From Candidatus Thorarchaeota archaeon (lineage in GTDB: Archaea; Asgardarchaeota; Thorarchaeia; Thorarchaeales; Thorarchaeaceae), in contig JAEOUL010000312.1 in the NCBI GenBank assembly GCA_016839345.1, positions 1-8,288 of the forward strand: a stretch of DNA of 8,288 nt. The letters are read 5' to 3'. Positions 4,028 to 8,288 of the stretch are shown one piece after another (position 1 is the first letter of the stretch; each line of letters begins with the position of its first letter). The notes beneath the pieces are model-generated. The model saw only the letters and a program-made list of their open reading frames with translations, was not told the origin of the DNA and searched no databases. Position numbers and translations under genes: made by a program.

Positions 4028-6193
4028 CTAAATCCAGTCACCAGTTTCAAGCTTTCGTGGTATATAATCATCAGTCAAGTACTCAAAGCTATGACTAGCG
4101 AAAGCCTGTATCTCAGCTTTCTCTTTTAATCTAAGCATGAGTTCAAGATCTTCAACCCAAGGCTTGTTTCTCTTAACAAAGGGTTCTTTGAGCATGTCCT
4201 TGACTCGTTTTATGTCAGTAGGTTGCATAGGAATTCGAACTGCTTTTGGAATCTTATACTCATCAAGGTCTCTGCTAAGGACTCCAAGGAGTTTGAGTTC
4301 TGGTGTTGCAATGAATGGAGACTCATAGCTGAGCCGTTTGCTACCTCTAAGGAATACCGAGTAGATATAATGTCCATAAGGATCAGAGTCCACAAGTGCA
4401 AAGGCAGGAATCTCAAGCTCTTTGACTAGCATCTTCAGAAACGCTCGTGTGGCAATATCACCTGATCCCTTTCCTGTGAGTACAATGCATGGTTGTCGAT
4501 TCCAGTATTTGGCTTCAGCCAAACGCATCACTGCAGCATCTTTTTCAGAAAGTATGATAAATTCTGCATCACTCTCGATAATCTCAAGTTGGTCAAGGAA
4601 AGGAGTGACAGCCCATCCTCCAGTTCCCATTTTTGTTAAATCTATGAGGTCTCCACCATCTCTAATCGTGACTCGACCCATAGCTGAACCCCTCGCCGAT
4701 GCTACAACATGAATACTATCTCTTGTTGTTTGAATCATCGCAGCAACATCTTCGATAATTTTGTCACTATACTTTTGCTCTCTGAAGAGGTTGACATCAC
4801 TATAGAAGACCTCTCGTTTTGTGGCATGCAGGTTGGACTTGAGGAGTTTGAATACAATTTCCATGACTCTTGCTGTTCGAGTTGCATCAACCACGGATGC
4901 AAGAGAGTGATATGGTCTTGAAATGGTCTTCATACCTAATAACAAAAGATCACGTATCTCATCCCAAACGATATTATCTCCACTCCTGCTAGGAATATCA
5001 AAGGCAGGTCTTCCAGTCATCATTGTTTCATTTAGAATATCAAGTGCAGTATCGACGATTCTCTCAGTTGTGTCATCTACTGTTAGGTTCACAACCTCAA
5101 CTGTTTCAATAAAGGGTATAGCTTGTTCATCCGTCTTTGGAATTTTTGTTTTCTTTTCTGCAGCAGCCCATTTCTCCTTCATTTCAGCAGCAAATTCTGC
5201 GACAGCTGTTGGAACTGGTAAACCAGATTCTTTCTTGATTGGTTTCGGTTTCTTTCTCTTAGTTGGGGTCTTTGGTTTCTTGGCAGGTTTCTTTCGAATC
5301 GGTGTTTCCTTTGGAGGTGCCTTCTTTGGGGCTTTCTTTGCAACAGGTTTCGTGGGTACTTCTTTCTTCTCTGGCTCTTCCTCCTCGGGCGGCTTTTTGA
5401 CTTCTGTTTTTGGCTCGATTATTATTGGTTCTCCTGTCAGAAGTGCCATTTCTTGAGTCCGTACCAGCTCTTTTGCAGCAGCGACTATCTTTGTGGCTTT
5501 TGCTGAACTAAGACCATCAACCTTTCTAGCTACATTTTCAGGTGAAGCTCGAGCAATTCGAGCCACGGAATCATAACCTGCTCGCTCCATGGAAAGGGCG
5601 AGCTTTGATCCAAGACCAGGTATATCGGTCATAGCCAATCGTGGAGGAGCATCTTCAAAATCTTGTTCCTCTACAGATGGTGTAGATGGTTCGGTTGGAG
5701 CTTCGCTTTTCTTAACTAAATCTTTAGCAGCGTCAATGAGTTTCTTTGCACCAGCTTCACTTAATCCATCTACCTTTTTAGAAATTGAACTTGACCTTGC
5801 ACGTGAAATTTTCTCTACAGTTTCATATTTTGCTTTAATGAGTTTGGTTTCTAACTTATGTCCAACACCAGGGAGTTGCTTTAAACTGAATGCACTCTCA
5901 GGCAATGGAGGAGGAGTTGCTTCTTTCTTCTTCCTTGCTGGTTTCTTACTAGCTGCAGGTTCTTTCGTGATAGGTTTTTTCTTTTCAGTTTCTTTCTTCT
6001 TTTTGGGAGTCCTCTCTTTTGCAGTTGGTTTCTTTGGTTTACTTGGAGTCTTCTTTACGCTTGTAGATTTCTTCGTTGGCTTCTTCACAGAAGTCTTCTT
6101 CTTTGTAATCTTCTTTGACTTGGTTGGACCAATTACTTCTCCAAGGGTTGCTTGAACGGTTTCTGGCTTCTTCTTTGATTTCTTGCGGCTCAA
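4028..6193 (-). CDS. top6A: DNA topoisomerase VI subunit A (Spo11-like) with long HhH-containing N-terminal extension
   Basis: The catalytic, DNA-cutting subunit of topoisomerase VI, a type IIB enzyme that passes one duplex through a transient double-strand break in another. The core occupies about residues 356-721. The winged-helix active site is TKREVFYSDVNLF with catalytic tyrosine Y464. The Toprim fold has E550 (ILSEKDA), GKGSGDIATR (574-583) and the acidic pair D602/D604 (VDSDPYG). The usual length is roughly 350-390 residues; here 721. The extension consists of a lysine/threonine/proline-rich tail (1-95), two helix-hairpin-helix domains (about 102-162 with LPGVG 107-111, and 186-248 with IPGLG 191-195), and a second Lys/Pro-rich linker (about 261-322). 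The HhH domains resemble the RadA N-terminal domain. The start is TTG at 6193, overlapping the top6B stop as TTGA, with SD GAGGGAGGCG 7 nt upstream, so translation is probably coupled. The core call is secure; the role of the extension (extra DNA binding) is inferred. Confidence 0.93.
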   Translation of the reverse strand: MSRKKSKKKPETVQATLGEVIGPTKSKKITKKKTSVKKPTKKSTSVKKTPSKPKKPTAKERTPKKKKETEKKKPITKEPAASKKPARKKKEATPPPLPESAFSLKQLPGVGHKLETKLIKAKYETVEKISRARSSSISKKVDGLSEAGAKKLIDAAKDLVKKSEAPTEPSTPSVEEQDFEDAPPRLAMTDIPGLGSKLALSMERAGYDSVARIARASPENVARKVDGLSSAKATKIVAAAKELVRTQEMALLTGEPIIIEPKTEVKKPPEEEEPEKKEVPTKPVAKKAPKKAPPKETPIRKKPAKKPKTPTKRKKPKPIKKESGLPVPTAVAEFAAEMKEKWAAAEKKTKIPKTDEQAIPFIETVEVVNLTVDDTTERIVDTALDILNETMMTGRPAFDIPSRSGDNIVWDEIRDLLLLGMKTISRPYHSLASVVDATRTARVMEIVFKLLKSNLHATKREVFYSDVNLFREQKYSDKIIEDVAAMIQTTRDSIHVVASARGSAMGRVTIRDGGDLIDLTKMGTGGWAVTPFLDQLEIIESDAEFIILSEKDAAVMRLAEAKYWNRQPCIVLTGKGSGDIATRAFLKMLVKELEIPAFALVDSDPYGHYIYSVFLRGSKRLSYESPFIATPELKLLGVLSRDLDEYKIPKAVRIPMQPTDIKRVKDMLKEPFVKRNKPWVEDLELMLRLKEKAEIQAFASHSFEYLTDDYIPRKLETGDWI
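5450..5890 (-). repeat. Two tandem RadA-like helix-hairpin-helix domains in Top6A
   Basis: Residues about 102-162 and 186-248 of Top6A are two copies of one domain. Matching segments are QLPGVGHKLETKLIKAKYETVEKI and DIPGLGSKLALSMERAGYDSVARI in pattern, then VDGLSEAGAKKLIDAAKDLV and VDGLSSAKATKIVAAAKELV. The period is about 84 codons. Both carry the two glycine-containing hairpins expected for non-specific duplex or junction DNA binding. The same layout occurs at residues 46-100 of the RadA at the left edge. Confidence 0.82.
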
Positions 6194-8208
6194 TCAAATT
6201 CGCCTCCCTCAGCTGTGATTTCATCATCGAGCGAAATATCTGCGATAAGATCAGATCCAACGGTGTCAGTTTCTGTTTCTTCTTGGTCAGCTTGAGTTTC
6301 AAAACCTGTAATCGAATCCCTTAACCTACTTGCTATCATTTCAGCATCAAACTTAGTTTTTGTCTTTCCATCATTTACAATACTTACTAGACTCTGTGCA
6401 AATTGGTCTGCATACATTGCCAATATTCCTGCACGTTTAGCCTTCCTTTGTGCAGTTTCACGTCTTGTAATGAATCTCCTAAAACGCCTTCCTGCATCTT
6501 CAAGTGCTAGTTTGATTTCACGTATCATCACTTCATCTTCGGCGAGGGCTTGTTTACTCTGACCCTTGAACATAACGTGAACGTATGCTCCAGCAACATG
6601 GATGAAGACCATAAGAGGACCCCGAGGAATTCCATTATCAAATGTTGTTACTTTGTAATTCTTCCAGTTTACAGATGCGGTGGCTTTCCACGTAGCACAG
6701 TCACTATTATCTCGAAGTTTAGGTACTCTATTTACAAAGCGCCAAAGAACCATTGGAGCAGAGGTGGCTGGTTTGATTTCTCCTCCATATGCAATACAAA
6801 CTTCAACTGCAAAGGAGAGACCTTTGCCAGAGGTGGGTTTTCGCGTTACCGCAGTCGCGAAGTCTGGATTGTAAGCCATTTGTATTGTCTGCTCAAACAC
6901 TTCTTCACCAACGGGAACAACTGTGTCAGTAGGTGGAGCAATATAGTCTTCACTTGAGAAAGCCCGATACAATAACTCAACTTCGGTCTTTGATAATGTG
7001 TCTGTAGGAGTACTCATCTTAAGGTCATCTAGATGACGTCGTCTAAGGTCTTTACTTGCATTAGAAACAATTGTCCGAGCTTTATTTGTGCTCATTCGAC
7101 AGAAAGCTTTTGTTAAAAAGCTTCGAAGGTCAGTTTCTCGAGTTTCTCGTAGTAAATCTTGGAACTCACCTATTCTGATACTTGCTGGGTGGGGTTGGGC
7201 ATATTTTGGTTCGTCTGGAAAGACATTTACTCTTCTTGGATAGATGTGGACCTCTCCATAGGGATCAATGAAGATGATAGTAACATGTGAGTTGAGAAGA
7301 GAGGCCATCTCATTGTAGATATCAGCATATCCTCGCCGGTACTGAATGTTCAGATAACATAACCTGATGTATGTACCATGATGAAAAGGAAGGTCCATAT
7401 CAATGGGACCTCCTACATGGTCCTTGGTATTAGCAGTAGTTGTGTAGAAGTTAGTCACTGTTGCGGCATCAGAATTGAATCTCTTTGAGATTGTGAAAAT
7501 GGGTTTTCCAGTTGTGTTCTGTGCATCACTAAATGCTGATGGTGCACCAAATCCTTGACTGCCACGAGTTTGGCGCAGTTTCTCGGATTTGCTTGAAGCC
7601 AGATAAATTCCAAATTTTTCTAAATCATCAGGAACCATACCAACTCCCGTATCGAAGCACGTGAATTCATAGACTTTGAATCCTTCTTCATCATCGATTG
7701 GTACAAGATCTGGCATTTGTACTTCTTTAAGCTCAATGACCACGAGAGGTTCACGTTTGTTCAAAAGAGTGCGTAACGGAGCTACGAATTTCCTGAATTC
7801 TGTCATTCTTTCGTCAATTGTATCCTTTCTTCGAGGTGGAATCTCAACCTCTTTTCCTGCCTTCACGTCACGCTCCAACTGCTTACTCAAAGCTATTGTG
7901 TCAATCTGCCCTTCCTGAAGTTTGACTCGCACATCTTCGATAATCTTTGAATCTAGTTGCGGCTGAAGACGTGGACGTCGATTGGTCTTCCACCACCAAC
8001 TCTCTAATGCGTCAATTGCATTATCCAGAAACTCAATTGCATATTGAGTATGTTTATTCAACCCAGTCTCAAAACCAACAAGCTGAGTTCGTTTACGCAT
8101 GAACTTGGCTATAGTACCCTGTTTGATATCACCAGAATCTGATGAGGTAGGTACAGGTTGGGCTTTTGGTTTGGTAGATTTAATTGACTTCTTTTTTGAC
8201 GGACTCAA
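6190..8208 (-). CDS. top6B: DNA topoisomerase VI subunit B (GHKL ATPase)
   Basis: The ATP-driven gate subunit of topoisomerase VI, 672 residues. It dimerises on ATP binding and drives the A-subunit cleavage cycle. Seen in order: the N-terminal strap TIAKFMRKR (32-40); the GHKL N-box EFLDNAIDALES with E59 and N63; G1 box FDTGVGM (D186, G188, G190); and G2 box GSQGFGAPSAF...TTGKP (216-236). An H2TH-like segment follows (about 360-450, including APPTDTVVPVGEE). The transducer domain contains FAVEVCIAYGG (466-476), RFVNRVPKLRD (490-500) and FKGQSKQALA, which holds the probable switch lysine K552. Residues about 75-152 are an insertion between N-box and G1 that most relatives lack. The tail (about 638-672) is acidic. 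The start is TTG 8208: the frame has a TGA just upstream (8215-8217) and GGAGTGAT sits 5 nt before the TTG. It is co-directional with and overlaps top6A, the usual archaeal order. Confidence 0.94.
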   Translation of the reverse strand: MSPSKKKSIKSTKPKAQPVPTSSDSGDIKQGTIAKFMRKRTQLVGFETGLNKHTQYAIEFLDNAIDALESWWWKTNRRPRLQPQLDSKIIEDVRVKLQEGQIDTIALSKQLERDVKAGKEVEIPPRRKDTIDERMTEFRKFVAPLRTLLNKREPLVVIELKEVQMPDLVPIDDEEGFKVYEFTCFDTGVGMVPDDLEKFGIYLASSKSEKLRQTRGSQGFGAPSAFSDAQNTTGKPIFTISKRFNSDAATVTNFYTTTANTKDHVGGPIDMDLPFHHGTYIRLCYLNIQYRRGYADIYNEMASLLNSHVTIIFIDPYGEVHIYPRRVNVFPDEPKYAQPHPASIRIGEFQDLLRETRETDLRSFLTKAFCRMSTNKARTIVSNASKDLRRRHLDDLKMSTPTDTLSKTEVELLYRAFSSEDYIAPPTDTVVPVGEEVFEQTIQMAYNPDFATAVTRKPTSGKGLSFAVEVCIAYGGEIKPATSAPMVLWRFVNRVPKLRDNSDCATWKATASVNWKNYKVTTFDNGIPRGPLMVFIHVAGAYVHVMFKGQSKQALAEDEVMIREIKLALEDAGRRFRRFITRRETAQRKAKRAGILAMYADQFAQSLVSIVNDGKTKTKFDAEMIASRLRDSITGFETQADQEETETDTVGSDLIADISLDDEITAEGGEFD
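6201..6210 (-). promoter_or_regulatory. Shine-Dalgarno site that sets the top6A TTG start
   Basis: Minus-strand GAGGGAGGCG, inside the last codons of top6B, ends 7 nt before TTG 6193. It supports TTG as the true start and re-initiation after the overlapping top6B stop. Confidence 0.75.
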
Positions 8209-8213
8209 TCTTG

Positions 8214-8221
8214 ATCACTCC
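8214..8221 (-). promoter_or_regulatory. Shine-Dalgarno site that sets the top6B TTG start
   Basis: Minus-strand GGAGTGAT ends 5 nt before TTG 8208. An in-frame TGA at 8215-8217 rules out any further upstream start, and the next in-frame ATG is at codon 37, inside the conserved strap. TTG is therefore the likely start. Confidence 0.75.
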
Positions 8222-8247
8222 ATTGGTTGGAGGTTCTTTTTCGTAAG

Positions 8248-8286
8248 CTAGAGCGTTAAGACAGGTTTTCCCGTTCTTTCTGCGTT
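8248..8286 (-). CDS. Possible C-terminus of an upstream minus-strand gene (runs off right edge)
   Basis: The last 80 bp upstream of top6B are too short to identify. One frame ends in NAERTGKPVLTL followed by TAG at 8248-8250, which would leave a normal 39-nt spacer before top6B. A second frame ends with ENLS and TAA at 8256-8258. A third stays open through the top6B start and stops at 8180. The first looks most like a natural protein end, but this is a judgement from composition only. No promoter for the topoisomerase pair is visible in this short stretch, so it may be transcribed from further upstream. Confidence 0.3.
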   Translation of the reverse strand, partial: NAERTGKPVLTL

Positions 8287-8288
8287 GA

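Noticed and set aside
4923..5456. Plus-strand open frame with apparent membrane-like segments
   Set aside because: This is also an antisense shadow of the Lys/Pro-rich linker of Top6A. Hydrophobicity is a by-product of the complement.
6134..6154. QATLGEV in the Top6A tail as a second PIP-like motif
   Set aside because: The aromatic pair required by the PIP consensus is missing.
5589..6155. Long plus-strand open frame opposite the Top6A extension (hydrophobic, Phe-rich)
   Set aside because: It is the complement of lysine-rich codons (AAG/AAA read as CTT/TTT). It has no SD or promoter, and the minus-strand frame carries clear domains.
5925..6185. Pyrimidine-rich plus-strand tract that could form a triplex or be a simple repeat
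   Set aside because: It is explained by lysine-codon runs in Top6A on the other strand, and no regular repeat unit is present.
8098..8124. PIP-box-like motif QGTIAKFM near the Top6B N-terminus (residues 30-37), suggesting PCNA binding
   Set aside because: The same position in ordinary Top6B proteins is the conserved N-terminal strap (S-[VI]-A-E-F-F-R-type). The resemblance is explained by that family motif.
1..8288. CRISPR arrays, insertion sequences, tRNA or rRNA genes
   Set aside because: No regularly spaced direct repeats, transposase frames with terminal repeats, or recognisable RNA gene sequences were seen on either strand.

Overview
The window looks archaeal. It encodes both subunits of DNA topoisomerase VI, the N-terminus of a RadA recombinase, a stand-alone Roadblock/LC7 protein and an archaeal-style PAP2 membrane protein. 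Its regulatory signals are also archaeal: TATA-type elements, GGAGG-type Shine-Dalgarno (SD) sites, TTG starts and one probable leaderless gene. The free-standing Roadblock protein, a Spo11-like topoisomerase VI active site and a histone-H1-like tail would fit an Asgard archaeon, perhaps Thorarchaeia-like. That placement is an inference, not shown by the sequence.

Layout from left to right: the 5' part of radA on the minus strand (1-340, running off the left edge); a small Roadblock/LC7 gene on the minus strand (484-792); a 200-bp divergent region; a PAP2-like membrane protein gene on the plus strand (993-1652); a zinc-ribbon/acidic/TPR protein gene on the plus strand (1760-3013). That last gene converges with only 2 bp between it and a COG2159-type amidohydrolase gene on the minus strand (3016-3939). 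Then come top6A (4028-6193) and top6B (6190-8208), both minus strand, with top6B upstream and overlapping top6A by 4 bp. About 80 bp remain at the right edge and probably hold the end of another minus-strand gene. No gene-free stretch exceeds 300 bp. I see no rRNA, tRNA, CRISPR array or mobile element.

The central theme is DNA break and repair. Topoisomerase VI makes transient double-strand breaks, and RadA is the strand-exchange recombinase. The most unusual item is the topoisomerase VI A subunit. It is about twice the usual length and carries, in front of a normal Spo11/Top6A core, a lysine-rich tail, two RadA-like helix-hairpin-helix domains and a second lysine/proline-rich linker. Its partner Top6B has a roughly 75-residue insertion inside the GHKL ATPase domain and an acidic C-terminal tail.

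Two intergenic symmetric elements sit at plausible control positions: a perfect 12-bp palindrome just after the TATA-like box of the zinc-ribbon/TPR gene, and a 7-bp inverted repeat in the radA leader. A possible 17-codon leader ORF precedes the PAP2 gene.
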